Assembly: GCA_036267755.1 (NCBI GenBank)
Contig: DATAVK010000137.1
Coordinates: 1-64,000, forward strand
Direction: 5' to 3'
Length of the DNA stretch: 64,000 nucleotides
DNA from: DATAVK01 sp036267755
GTDB lineage: Bacteria > Actinomycetota > Actinomycetes > JAFAQI01
In this document: piece by piece, positions 8,635 through 16,889 of the stretch
How the letters are laid out: each line of letters begins with the position of its first letter
How positions within the stretch are numbered: the first letter of the stretch is position 1
Notes under the pieces: generated by a model
Databases searched by the model: none
The model's input: the letters and a program-made list of their open reading frames with translations, nothing else
What the model was told of the DNA's origin: nothing
Made by a program: the position numbers and the translations under genes

Positions 8635-9803
8635 ATCGGCCCGGCGGGATCGGGCTCCGTCGTACCCAACCGCTCGGCGAGCACCTCGGCCCCGCCCAGC
8701 GGGAGTGCCCGGCCACCGTCGAAGCGGTACGCCGGACGCACCTCCGCCCGGCCGCTGGCGCCAGGGACGAGCACGCCCAGGCCCACGACCACCCGTCGTC
8801 CGGTCGCGTCGCGGGCGAGGTGCACCACGGCGTCGACCGCGGCCAGCAACAGGCTGTGCGCCGCCTCCCGCGGTACGCCGGCCCGGACACACAGCGACTC
8901 GATCCGGGCGGGCACATGTTCGGCCCGGTTGGCGTGCACGGTCCCGCAACCGCCCTCGTGGCCGGTGTTGAGCGCCGCGAGCAGGTCCAGCACCTCGTTG
9001 CCGCGCACCTCACCGACGACCAGCCGATCCGGCCGCATCCGCAGTGCCTGCCGGACCAGGGTCTCGAGACTGACGGCGCCCTCACCTTCGGTGTTTGGCA
9101 CGCGGGCAGCGAGGCGGACCACGTGCGGGTGCTCAGGTCGCAGCTCCGGGGCGTCCTCAACGAGCACCAGCCGCTCGGCCGGGGCCGCCGACGACAGCAG
9201 CGTCGAGAGCACGGTTGTCTTCCCACTGCCCGTGCCGCCCGTCACGAGAAACGCCAGCCGGCCCCGCACCAACGCCCGAAGCAGCCGCACACCCGGCGAC
9301 GGCACGGCACCGAGACCGACCAGATCCTCGAGGGAGAACGTGCGGCGCGGCGGCACCCGCAGCGACAGGCAGGTGCCTTGCGGCGACAGCGGAGGGAGGA
9401 TCGCGTGGACGCGAGTGCCGTCGGGTAGCCGGGCGTCCGCATAGGGCGCGGCATCGTCCAGTCGTCGGCCACCCGCACCGATCAGCCGCACCGCTAGGCG
9501 TCGTACCGCCGCCTCGTCGGGCAGATCCAGGCCAGCGCGCTCGGGGCCAGCGCCACGGTCGACCCACACCGGGCCGGGGCCGTTGACGAGGACATCCGTG
9601 ACGCCAGGCTCCCGGAGCAGCGGCTCGAGCACTCCGGCGCCGATGATTTCCGAACGCAGCGTGTGGGAGGCGGCGAGCAGGCCGCTGGCGCCGGCCATGG
9701 GTGCCTCGTCGTGCAGCGCCGCGGCGAGCGCGGCCGGGTCCAGGCCGCCCGGCGCGAGCGAGATCCGCCGGCGAACCCGATCGAGCAGCGCGTCGTCGCT
9801 CAC
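8631..9803 (-). CDS. Tad pilus assembly ATPase, TadA/CpaF family
   Basis: Hexameric ATPase that powers pilus extension, 390 residues. An N-terminal domain (EIIGAGVLEPLLREPGVTD, then VLVNGPGPVWVDRG) precedes the Walker A GGTGSGKTT at 189-197, Walker B-type RLVVGEVRGNEVLDLL near 265-280 and the His-box GHEGGCGTVHANRAEH. Length and order fit Rv3659c. GTG 9803 overlaps the upstream Ssd stop (GTGA). It is unrelated to the tRNA deaminase gene at 48595, which shares the symbol tadA. Confidence 0.94.
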   Translation of the reverse strand: MSDDALLDRVRRRISLAPGGLDPAALAAALHDEAPMAGASGLLAASHTLRSEIIGAGVLEPLLREPGVTDVLVNGPGPVWVDRGAGPERAGLDLPDEAAVRRLAVRLIGAGGRRLDDAAPYADARLPDGTRVHAILPPLSPQGTCLSLRVPPRRTFSLEDLVGLGAVPSPGVRLLRALVRGRLAFLVTGGTGSGKTTVLSTLLSSAAPAERLVLVEDAPELRPEHPHVVRLAARVPNTEGEGAVSLETLVRQALRMRPDRLVVGEVRGNEVLDLLAALNTGHEGGCGTVHANRAEHVPARIESLCVRAGVPREAAHSLLLAAVDAVVHLARDATGRRVVVGLGVLVPGASGRAEVRPAYRFDGGRALPLGGAEVLAERLGTTEPDPAGPM

Positions 9804-10852
9804 GCCGCGACCCGACCGGCCGTCGCCAGCTCAGTCAGCAGGGACCGGCAGCAGTCGTGCAGCGTGCCGCGAGACCGGCCAATGGGCGGCCTGCCTTGGC
9901 GGGCGGCAATCGCGACGTCCCGGTCGCGCCGCAGCACGGCTCGCACCGGAAGCCCGAGCGCGGTGCCCACGTCGTCGGGGGCAAGACGGGGCGATCCGGC
10001 ATCGCAGATGACGAGCCCGGTCACGGTGGCCACGGCGCGCAGCCGCCGCGCCACCCTCACCGCCGCGGCGCTAGACCGGACCGTGGTCGGCACCACCAGC
10101 AGGACCTCGTCACAGTCGGCAGCACAGACCTCCGCGGCTGGGTCGAGCGCTCGCGGTAGGTCGACGACGACCGTGGGCACCGCCCGGGACGCGGCGTCGA
10201 CCACGCTGCTCGCTGCCTCGGCGGGCAGCTCGATGACGTCACCGCGGTCCCACGACAGCAGGGCCACGCCATCGACCTGCGGCAGCGCGTCAAGCAGGGC
10301 CGCGGCCGAGAGCCGGCCGCTGGTCCCGGCGAGATCGGCCCATCGGGCTCCCGGCCGGTGCTCGGCTCCGAGCAGTACATCGAGTCCGCCACCCAGCGGG
10401 TCGGCGTCGATCAGGATGACCGCGCCGGTCCGCGCGGCCGTCAGGGCCAGCCCGGCCGCCAACGTCGAAGCACCTGCACCACCGCACCCGCCGACGATGC
10501 CGACCACGGCACCGCGACTGTGGGCCGGCTCGGCAGCTGCGACCAGCAACTCCAGGAGCCGGGACTCGCCCTCGGGCAAGGTCAGGAGCTGCTGGGCTCC
10601 CACTGCCACGGCCCGATGCCACAGCGCCTCGTCGGGAGACTGCTCGGTGACGACCACGACGCCATCCCGGCGAGGCACCCCGGGAACCGCGACGACATCG
10701 GGGCCCAGCACCACCAGGCCGGCCGACTTCCAGGCTGCTCTGGCTGCGGCGCCCGGCGACTGCATCTGTACCGGTGCGCCCGCAAGAGCGGCCAGCCGGG
10801 CGACCGCATCGCGCACGCCGTCGTCGCGGGTGACCAACAGGACGGGGAGCAT
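9800..10852 (-). CDS. ssd: Septum-site-determining-like P-loop protein (Ssd / CpaE-like)
   Basis: First gene of the Tad operon, about 350 residues. A receiver-like N-terminal region (LPVLLVTRDDGVRDAVARL) leads into a MinD/ParA-type ATPase domain with GIVGGCGGAGASTLAAGLAL. This Walker A keeps the glycines but lacks the Lys residues of active MinD proteins. A later VILIDADPLGGGLDVLLG matches the switch region. It is the Rv3660c (Ssd) counterpart and is thought to act like CpaE in localising the pilus machine. Start ATG 10852 is chosen because the upstream frame is low-complexity and covers intergenic hairpins. Confidence 0.87.
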   Translation of the reverse strand: MLPVLLVTRDDGVRDAVARLAALAGAPVQMQSPGAAARAAWKSAGLVVLGPDVVAVPGVPRRDGVVVVTEQSPDEALWHRAVAVGAQQLLTLPEGESRLLELLVAAAEPAHSRGAVVGIVGGCGGAGASTLAAGLALTAARTGAVILIDADPLGGGLDVLLGAEHRPGARWADLAGTSGRLSAAALLDALPQVDGVALLSWDRGDVIELPAEAASSVVDAASRAVPTVVVDLPRALDPAAEVCAADCDEVLLVVPTTVRSSAAAVRVARRLRAVATVTGLVICDAGSPRLAPDDVGTALGLPVRAVLRRDRDVAIAARQGRPPIGRSRGTLHDCCRSLLTELATAGRVAA

Positions 10853-10961
10853 GGGGCCACCGTCGTCGATGCGACCGCGCCGGAGCGGCCGGGCGGATGC
10901 GCATGTGGATGGCTCGGCACCGCAGCGAGGCTGGGGATGACATGGCCCGGACGTGGGACGA

Positions 10962-11023
10962 CCCCCGCTGGGGGGGTAGCGGGGGCCGTCACAAGATCCG
11001 GCTTCGGGGGGGTGAGCCGGATC
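10962..11023. repeat. Two adjacent strong hairpins in the divergent ssd/HAD intergenic region
   Basis: The 286-bp gap between ssd and the HAD gene holds two perfect stems: CCCCCGCT (10962-10969) with AGCGGGGG (10978-10985), loop of 8 nt, and GATCCGGCT (10995-11003) with AGCCGGATC (11015-11023), loop of 11 nt. The loops and flanks contain three runs of 5-7 G. No T-tract follows on either strand, so they do not look like plain intrinsic terminators. They lie about 110-180 bp from each start codon. Confidence 0.6.
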
Positions 11024-11138
11024 AGATCGATGTCGCAAGGCGACGACTGTCACATGCCCGCGTCAAGGACCATCAAACCAGCGAACCGCGAGACATTTGC
11101 ATCAGGGATGGATTATCGGTTCGCCGTACGCTGGGGCA

Positions 11139-11942
11139 ATGGCCTCGGCCGCGTTTTTCGACCTCGACAAGACGATCATCGCCACGTCGAGCACGCTTGC
11201 GCTGGGCCGCACTTTCTACGACAGCGGTCTAATCAGTCGCGGCACGGTGATGAAGGGTGCCTACGCTCGGCTGACCTACCACCTCGGTCGCGTCGATGAG
11301 GAACGGATGGCCAGGCTGCGTGACGGCATGGCCCGAATGATCACCGGGTGGGACGTCGAACACGTCAACGAGATCGTGGGCGAGGCGTTCCGGGACCTCA
11401 TCGACCCGTTGGTCTACGACGAGGCCGCCGTGCTCATCGAGGAGCACCAGGCCGCCGGGCGCCCCGTCGTCATCGTCTCGAGCAGCGGCGAGGAGGTCGT
11501 GGGGCCGATCGGCGAGCTGCTCGGCGCCGATCATGTGATCGCCACGCGGATGGCTGTCGTCGACGGCCGCTACACCGGCGAGCTCGAGTTCTACTCATTC
11601 GGCCCACACAAGGCGACCGCGATCCGCGAGCTTGCCGCCGAGCGCGGCTGGACGTTGGCGGACTGCTACGCCTACAGCGACTCGGCGACGGACGTACCGA
11701 TGCTCGAAGCGGTCGGACACCCGTACGCCGTCAACCCCGACCGAGGTCTACGCCGCGAGGCGATGGCCCGAGGCTGGCCGGTACTGCGCTTCCGCCACCC
11801 GGTGCCGCTGCGGACGCGGGTCGGGCGCAGCAGCCGTCCGGTCGCGCTGGGCGTCGCCGGCGCCGCCGTCGTGGCGGCTGCCGCACGATGGGGGTACGCC
11901 CATCGGTCATCATCGCGTGTCTGGAGTCGACGAGCCGGGTAG
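11139..11942 (+). CDS. HAD-IB family phosphatase (SerB-like) with C-terminal membrane helix
   Basis: A 267-residue HAD hydrolase. Motif I is FFDLDKTII (nucleophile Asp8, acid Asp10), motif II VIVSSSGEEVV, then the late acidic motif CYAYSDSATDVPMLEAVG. A C-terminal stretch PVALGVAGAAVVAAAARWGY forms one membrane helix after the catalytic domain. It is the Rv3661 counterpart, divergent from the Tad operon. ATG 11139 is preferred over a TTG 42 nt upstream, since the protein then begins directly before motif I. The substrate (phosphoserine, glycerol-phosphate or a lipid phosphate) cannot be decided. Confidence 0.9.
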   Translation: MASAAFFDLDKTIIATSSTLALGRTFYDSGLISRGTVMKGAYARLTYHLGRVDEERMARLRDGMARMITGWDVEHVNEIVGEAFRDLIDPLVYDEAAVLIEEHQAAGRPVVIVSSSGEEVVGPIGELLGADHVIATRMAVVDGRYTGELEFYSFGPHKATAIRELAAERGWTLADCYAYSDSATDVPMLEAVGHPYAVNPDRGLRREAMARGWPVLRFRHPVPLRTRVGRSSRPVALGVAGAAVVAAAARWGYAHRSSSRVWSRRAG

Positions 11943-11993
11943 TCGACCAGCAACGAGCGCGTGGCACCGGCCACGACAGGGGAGGGACCACTC

Positions 11994-12461
11994 ATGGCCT
12001 CGACACGAACCTACGGCGGCAACGGGACTCCCGTTGCGGATCAGTCGCTCGGCGAACTGGTAGCGACCGCGACGCGCGACCTCTCGGAGCTAATCCACAA
12101 GGAGGTCGAGCTCGCCAAGACCGAGATCGCCGAGGAGGCGAAGCGCGCCGGAATCGGCGCCGGGTTCCTCGGCGGCGCGGGGTTCCTCGGCTTGTTTGCG
12201 CTCGGGTTGTTGTCGTTCGCCGGGGCGTTCGGCATCGCGGATGGCGGTGGCATCCCGGTCTGGGCCGGCTTCCTCTGCATGGGCGGGCTCTACGGGATCG
12301 TCGCTGGGCTGCTCGTCGCCCTCGGCCTCGGCAAGCTGGTGAAGATCGGACCACCGGCCCGCACCATCCAGACCGTCAAGGCCGACGTCGCCTGGGCGAA
12401 GCACCCCACCCAGACGCCCCCGTCCGCCGAACTAGAAAAACTCCGCGCCTCCCACACCTGA
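11994..12461 (+). CDS. Phage holin family (DUF1469-like) small membrane protein
   Basis: A 155-residue protein. SLGELVATATRDLSELIHKEVE is an amphipathic N-terminal helix, followed by two hydrophobic helices (GFLGLFALGLLSFAGAFGIA and FLCMGGLYGIVAGLLVALGL) and a short soluble tail. This is the actinobacterial holin-superfamily pattern; despite the name these are housekeeping membrane proteins (Rv3669 position). ATG 11994 is chosen because GGGGAGGG lies about 8 nt upstream. It probably shares a transcript with the following epoxide-hydrolase gene only loosely (159-bp gap). Confidence 0.85.
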   Translation: MASTRTYGGNGTPVADQSLGELVATATRDLSELIHKEVELAKTEIAEEAKRAGIGAGFLGGAGFLGLFALGLLSFAGAFGIADGGGIPVWAGFLCMGGLYGIVAGLLVALGLGKLVKIGPPARTIQTVKADVAWAKHPTQTPPSAELEKLRASHT

Positions 12462-12620
12462 CGTCCGGCGCTCGCACTTCGAAGCCGAGGCAGTCCATCA
12501 CCGTGGCCGTCTGACCACCTTCTAGGGTCGTTATCCGGCCACGGCGACTCTTCGTCGCAGTGAACGCGATTCGACGTCCGGAGTGGGTCCCGCAGCCGCC
12601 CAGACGGCAGGGCAACAAAC

Positions 12621-13556
12621 GTGTGCCAGGCTGGCCGCGTGGCATCGTCGCGACGGATCGTCGACGACTCGGTCGTCCACATCGACGGGCCGTGGTCCCA
12701 TCGGGACATCAGCGCCAACGGCATTCGGATCCATGTGGCCGAGGCCGGCTCCGGCCCGCTCGTCCTGCTGCTGCACGGGTTTCCGGAGTTCTGGTGGTCG
12801 TGGCGACATCAGCTGACCGCGCTGGCCGCGGCCGGTTTCCGAGCAGTCGCGCCGGACCTGCGTGGCTACGGCGGGAGCGACAAGCCACCCCGCGGGTACG
12901 ACGCGATGACCCTCGCCGGCGACGTCGCCGGCATGGTGCGTTCGTTGGGCGCCGAGGACGCCGTGATCGTCGGCCACGACTGGGGCGGCCATCTCGGCTG
13001 GTCAGTCGCAGCGCTGCACCCCAATGTGGTCCGCCGGCTCGTGGTGATGTCGATCCCGCATCCGCTGCGCTGGCCCGCCGTGTTGCTTCGCGACCGGGAA
13101 CAGTTCACCGCCAGCCGGTACATGCTGAGGTTCCAGCTGCCCTGGGCGCCGGAGCGCTGGCTCGTCGCCGACGACGGAGCCAACGTCGCCCGACTGCTAC
13201 GCGACTGGGGCGGCCCGGGATTCCCCGACGGTGAGACCGAGCGTCGTTGCCGCGAGGCGATGCAGGTCCTCTACACCCCGAACCGCGCGCTGGAGTACTA
13301 CCGATGGGCGTTCCGCTCGGTGCTCCGCAGTGACGGTCGGCGGTTCCGCTCGGCGCTGCGCCGGCCGGTGAAGGCACCGACGCTGCAGCTGCACGGGGAA
13401 CTGGATCGCTGCGTGCTGCCGCGCTCCGCACAACGGTCGAGCCGCTACGTGCGCGGCACCTACGAATGGCGGCTGATCGACGGCGCGGGGCACTTCCCGC
13501 ACGAGGAGGCGCCGGACGCCGTCACCGCCGAGCTGCTGCGCTGGTGCAGCGCATGA
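12621..13556 (+). CDS. Alpha/beta hydrolase, epoxide hydrolase-like (EphE position)
   Basis: A 311-residue alpha/beta hydrolase. The oxyanion motif LLHGFPEFWWSWRHQ, nucleophile elbow VGHDWGGH with Asp as nucleophile, the lid region with RYMLRFQLPW, the LHGELDRCV acid strand and GAGHFPHEEAP with the catalytic His are all present. An Asp nucleophile plus HGFPE is the epoxide-hydrolase signature. Starts at GTG 12621; GTG 12639 is an alternative. The stop overlaps the next start (ATGA), so it is coupled to the DUF309 gene. It corresponds to Rv3670 in order. The natural substrate is unknown. Confidence 0.9.
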   Translation: MCQAGRVASSRRIVDDSVVHIDGPWSHRDISANGIRIHVAEAGSGPLVLLLHGFPEFWWSWRHQLTALAAAGFRAVAPDLRGYGGSDKPPRGYDAMTLAGDVAGMVRSLGAEDAVIVGHDWGGHLGWSVAALHPNVVRRLVVMSIPHPLRWPAVLLRDREQFTASRYMLRFQLPWAPERWLVADDGANVARLLRDWGGPGFPDGETERRCREAMQVLYTPNRALEYYRWAFRSVLRSDGRRFRSALRRPVKAPTLQLHGELDRCVLPRSAQRSSRYVRGTYEWRLIDGAGHFPHEEAPDAVTAELLRWCSA

Positions 13557-14035
13557 CACCGGGCCGGGAACGCGACCGCGACCCCGCGGGCCGTCCCCGC
13601 AATGCCCGGTCGCGCGACGCCCTGGGACGGCCGTTGCCACGAGGAGTCGCCGGTTTCGCGCCGTACGACGATCCGGCGCTGCCGCCCGATCAGGCGCTCG
13701 AGACCGCGCAGCGGCTGATCGACGAGGGGCGTCCGTTCACCGCGCACGAAGTTCTCGAGGCGGTCTGGAAGCAGACCGACGGTGAGGAGCGTGAGCTGTG
13801 GCGCGGGCTGGCGCAACTGGCGGTGGGGATCACCCACCTGCTACGCGGCAACCAGTCGGGGTCCGCCGCTTTGCTGCGGCGGGCTGCCGAGCACCTGGGC
13901 GGGTTCGCGGGATCCTCGCCGTACGGCGTGCCGGTCGACCGGCTGCGGGCATGGGCGCTGGCACCCACGGGAGCACCGCCACCGCTGGTCGGGTCAGGCA
14001 GCCGACGACCGCAGCCGCGCCCGCTCGACGAGTGA
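13553..14035 (+). CDS. DUF309 family protein
   Basis: A 160-residue protein whose core PFTAHEVLEAVWKQTDGEE and LWRGLAQLAVGITHLLRGN matches DUF309, a small all-helical domain with a His-Glu pair (AHEVLE) that may bind metal. ATG 13553 overlaps the hydrolase stop (ATGA); the upstream part of the open frame is shadow of that gene. Its last 42 bp overlap the convergent 13994-14371 gene. Biochemical role unknown. Confidence 0.85.
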   Translation: MTPGRERDRDPAGRPRNARSRDALGRPLPRGVAGFAPYDDPALPPDQALETAQRLIDEGRPFTAHEVLEAVWKQTDGEERELWRGLAQLAVGITHLLRGNQSGSAALLRRAAEHLGGFAGSSPYGVPVDRLRAWALAPTGAPPPLVGSGSRRPQPRPLDE

Positions 14036-14371
14036 GTCCAGGTAGGTCCTCGCCCACCCCTCGGCCTGCCACCCGAGCGCATCGTCCATCACGCTGAGCG
14101 TGAGCCGGACGTCACAGCCGTCGTCGGCGGTCGGTATGACCCTCACCCGGCCGTGACCGGTGCCACTGGACCCGGCCACCTCGAGACCGGCGACGAAGCC
14201 GGCATCGGTACGGCGTACCGGGCTGAGCTCACCGAACACCTCTGCATCCGGCGCCGAGTCCGGGTCGGCAGGTCGGGCCAATCCGGTCGGCTCGGCCAGC
14301 AGAAGTGCCACGCTCGCCGGATCGGCGGCCGCGTGGCGTGCGATCTCGATGCGTGTCACCGTGGCCTCCAT
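13994..14371 (-). CDS. Hypothetical protein, possibly SRPBCC/polyketide-cyclase-like
   Basis: A 125-residue protein I do not firmly recognise. The opening TRIEIARHAAADPASVALLL, mid-protein strands (GRVRVIPTADDGCDVRLTLS) and a final helix WARTYLDSLVERARL would fit a START/SRPBCC lipid-binding fold, but similarity is weak. It overlaps the convergent DUF309 gene by 42 bp. A Crp-type palindrome lies 80 bp upstream of its start, with a TAGATT -10-like element (14411-14416) between. Possible Crp-controlled gene. Confidence 0.6.
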   Translation of the reverse strand: MEATVTRIEIARHAAADPASVALLLAEPTGLARPADPDSAPDAEVFGELSPVRRTDAGFVAGLEVAGSSGTGHGRVRVIPTADDGCDVRLTLSVMDDALGWQAEGWARTYLDSLVERARLRSSAA

Positions 14372-14450
14372 TGATGTGCCATGCCCGGGAAGTTCCCTTG
14401 CACAGCAACAAATCTAGCCGCACTGCTTGCAAAAGTTAGCGATCTGCGGG

Positions 14451-14466
14451 TGTGATCGGCGTCACG
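14451..14466. promoter_or_regulatory. Crp-type operator
   Basis: TGTGATCGGCGTCACG fits the actinobacterial/E. coli Crp consensus TGTGA-N6-TCACA at 9 of 10 defined positions. It lies between the marP stop codon (14472) and the start of the minus-strand gene at 14371, about 55 bp before the transcription start implied by TAGATT at 14411-14416. The crp gene itself is 4 kb away. Confidence 0.6.
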
Positions 14467-14471
14467 GTTGC

Positions 14472-15650
14472 TCAGTCGCAGCCATCGGTCGACACCGCGC
14501 TCGTTGCCGACTTCCCGGCCCGGACGTCCGGAGCGACCTCGGCAGCGGTCAGCGCGTATCCGGTGTGCTTGTTATCGGTGGAGGACGCGAAGACGACGCC
14601 GAGCACCCCGCCGTCGCTGTCGAGCAGCGGCCCACCGGAGTTGCCAGGAAGGACGGTCGCGTAGAGCGCGTAGATCTGCCGGGTGACCTCGGTCTCTTGG
14701 TAGATGTCCGGTCCTCGGGCGCGTTCCACGCCTCGCACCCGGGCGGCCAGCGCCGAGAAGGGGCCGTCCTCGGGATATCCCGCCACGACCGCGCCATGTC
14801 CACGGCTGACCGCGGGTCCGAAGCCCAAGGGCGGCTCGCCGAGGCCGGGTACGTCGAGGATGGCCACGTCGCGCTTGGGATCGAAGTAGACCACCTGCGC
14901 CGAGTGCGTGGCCCCGTCTGCCGTCTGGACGTTCGGGCCGTCGACACCGGCGACGACGTGGGCATTGGTGAGGATGTGGTCGGGCGAGATGACGAACCCG
15001 CTGCCCTCCAGTCGCCGCGAGCACGACGGCGCCACCCCCGTCACCTTCACGATCGAGGGTCGCGCCGCTAGCACGCCCCGGCTGCGCGCGAGCCGGGGGT
15101 TGGGCGCTGCGACCGGTGTGACGTGATCCGCTCCGATGCCTCCGAAGACCTCGGGCAGGCCGTCGCTGTCGAGCAACCGTCGGAACGAGGAGAACCAGGT
15201 CTGCGCCGAGGCGGGGACCACGTGGTCGACCGCACCGAGGACAGCTGACCGACGTACCTGGCTGCTCAGCCCGGTCTCCGCGCTGTTGGCCAGTGCGGTG
15301 CCGATCAGCCAGGCGACCAGCAGGAGGGACGCCACGCTGACCACGGCCCCGCCGAGTGAGTCGACAGTGCGGGCCGGAGTCCAGCTGATCCGGCGGCGGA
15401 TCGCGAAGGCGAGGCTCGCGGTGATCAGCTGGCCGATGCCCGCAAAGATGAGCACCACCAGCAGCCCGAACAATGCGGAACCCAGGCCGACGCTCGCGTG
15501 ATGGTGCAGCGCGGGGGCAAAGTGCGCACCGATCGCACCGCCACCGAGGAAGCCGGCGAAGGACATCACGCCGATGAGGAAGCCTTGCCGGTAACCGCTG
15601 ATGCCGAAGGCCACGCACGCAAGCAGCAGGACGAGGTCGAGGGTGTCCAT
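14472..15650 (-). CDS. marP: MarP-family membrane-bound periplasmic serine protease
   Basis: A 392-residue protease. The first 160 residues form a four-helix CvpA-like membrane domain (TLDLVLLLACVAFGISGY onward). The chymotrypsin-like domain carries His231 (LTNAHVVAG), Asp261 (DPKRDVAIL) and Ser338 (PGNSGGPL). Cys210 and Cys391 match the disulfide pair described for M. tuberculosis MarP (Rv3671c), which cleaves the wall hydrolase RipA during acid stress. ATG 15650 overlaps the stop of the NUDIX gene (ATGA). RipA-like substrates exist in this window (53668). Confidence 0.93.
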   Translation of the reverse strand: MDTLDLVLLLACVAFGISGYRQGFLIGVMSFAGFLGGGAIGAHFAPALHHHASVGLGSALFGLLVVLIFAGIGQLITASLAFAIRRRISWTPARTVDSLGGAVVSVASLLLVAWLIGTALANSAETGLSSQVRRSAVLGAVDHVVPASAQTWFSSFRRLLDSDGLPEVFGGIGADHVTPVAAPNPRLARSRGVLAARPSIVKVTGVAPSCSRRLEGSGFVISPDHILTNAHVVAGVDGPNVQTADGATHSAQVVYFDPKRDVAILDVPGLGEPPLGFGPAVSRGHGAVVAGYPEDGPFSALAARVRGVERARGPDIYQETEVTRQIYALYATVLPGNSGGPLLDSDGGVLGVVFASSTDNKHTGYALTAAEVAPDVRAGKSATSAVSTDGCD

Positions 15651-16285
15651 CAGCCCGCCTGCGCAGGCAACGTCTCGACGCGGTCGTGGTCCCAGCCCAC
15701 GTCCCAACCGGCGAGCGTCAGCAACCGGTCCAGGACGCCGGCCGTGAACCCCCAGACCAGCATGTCAGCGACCCGGAACGCCGGGCCGAGGAACCCGCTG
15801 GAGTGTCGCACCGACAACCGGTTGGCCGGGTCGACCAGCGCCGAGATGGGGACCCGTGCGACCGCCGCGACCTCGAGCGGGTCGCCCGGCCCCACGTCAC
15901 TAGGTGTCCGCCACCAGGCCACGACGGGTGTCACCGCGTGCGCACTCGGCGGCACCCACAGCTCCGGCAGCACCGCAAAGACTTCGACGCCGGAAGGGTC
16001 GACGCCTGTCTCCTCCTGTGCCTCGCGAAGCGCCGCACCGACCGCGCCGTCGTCGTCCGGATCGAGCTGACCGCCGGGGAACGCCGGCTGACCGGCGTGG
16101 CTGCGCAGGTCGTCACTGCGCTGCAGCAGCAGGACGTCAGGCCCGTCAGGACCTTCGCCGAACAGGATGAGCACGGCCGCGCGTCGCAGCGACGGGTCCT
16201 CCGGCAACGGCTGCCGCAGGAAGCCGAAGGCGTCGGGAGCGATCAGGGCGTCGGCGAGCGGTTGCAACCACTCCGGGATCGCCAT
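15650..16285 (-). CDS. CoA pyrophosphatase, NUDIX family
   Basis: A 211-residue NUDIX hydrolase. LLLQRSDDLRSHAGQPAFPGG is nearly the full UPF0035 signature of CoA pyrophosphatases and runs into the NUDIX box (GGQLDPDDDGAVGAALREA, then QEETGVD). The reaction cleaves CoA to 4'-phosphopantetheine and adenosine 3',5'-bisphosphate. ATG 16285 is one base from the tlpA stop; the longer frame upstream is tlpA shadow. Rv3672c counterpart, in a marP-nudix-tlpA-nth transcription unit. Confidence 0.92.
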   Translation of the reverse strand: MAIPEWLQPLADALIAPDAFGFLRQPLPEDPSLRRAAVLILFGEGPDGPDVLLLQRSDDLRSHAGQPAFPGGQLDPDDDGAVGAALREAQEETGVDPSGVEVFAVLPELWVPPSAHAVTPVVAWWRTPSDVGPGDPLEVAAVARVPISALVDPANRLSVRHSSGFLGPAFRVADMLVWGFTAGVLDRLLTLAGWDVGWDHDRVETLPAQAG

Positions 16286-16286
16286 G

Positions 16287-16889
16287 TCAGGCCGAGACGT
16301 GAAGGTACGTCGCCACGTCGTGCTGCAGCTGGCCGAGGCTGGAGTAGCCGCCGGGATGAACGTGGACGACAACACCGGCAGCATTGACGAAAGCTGTCTC
16401 GGGCGGCCCGGGGGAGATGTGCAACCCGTCGATGACCTTGTTGGTCGGGTCCGACACCGACGGGTAGTGCATCGCATGCGCGGCGGCGAAGCTCAGCGCC
16501 CCACCGTCGGTGTCGGCCGTGTCGACACCGAGCACGCGCACCTTGCCGGCCAGCCGGCTCGAGAGGGTCAAGAGGTAGGGCATCTCGGGGCGGCACTCGG
16601 TGCACCATGACGCCCACACGTTGACCACCGACGGCGTCCCGGTCAGCCCGGCCAGGTGGACGGCCGGTCCTGCGCCGACGCAGGGCAGCGTGACGTCGGG
16701 CAGCCCGTGGCTCACCGGCTGCGACGACGAGGAGGGGCACGGCGTCAGCTTCGCCGCCTTGACCAGGCTGGCGTCCGACGGGCCCTTGGTGACGGGCGGG
16801 CCGCCCAGTGACGACGAACTCGACCCGCTGCCGCAGGCCGCGCAGACCGCCGCCAGGGCAATCAGCACGGCGGCGAGGCGGTGGCTCAC
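16287..16889 (-). CDS. TlpA-family thioredoxin-like lipoprotein
   Basis: A 200-residue protein. Its signal peptide ends in a lipobox (AAVCAAC) with Cys19 as the lipidated residue, then a Ser/Gly linker. The thioredoxin fold has the redox pair Cys96-Cys99 in NVWASWCTECRPEMPYL and a later VLGVDTADTDGGALSF. It would act outside the membrane as a thiol-disulfide reductase. Two more cysteines (51 and 70) flank the fold. ATG 16889 overlaps the nth stop by 4 bp. Rv3673c counterpart. Confidence 0.92.
   Translation of the reverse strand: MSHRLAAVLIALAAVCAACGSGSSSSSLGGPPVTKGPSDASLVKAAKLTPCPSSSSQPVSHGLPDVTLPCVGAGPAVHLAGLTGTPSVVNVWASWCTECRPEMPYLLTLSSRLAGKVRVLGVDTADTDGGALSFAAAHAMHYPSVSDPTNKVIDGLHISPGPPETAFVNAAGVVVHVHPGGYSSLGQLQHDVATYLHVSA

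Noticed and set aside
11994..12461. Prophage lysis gene
   Set aside because: Holin-family annotation is structural only; neighbours are housekeeping genes and no phage genes are present.
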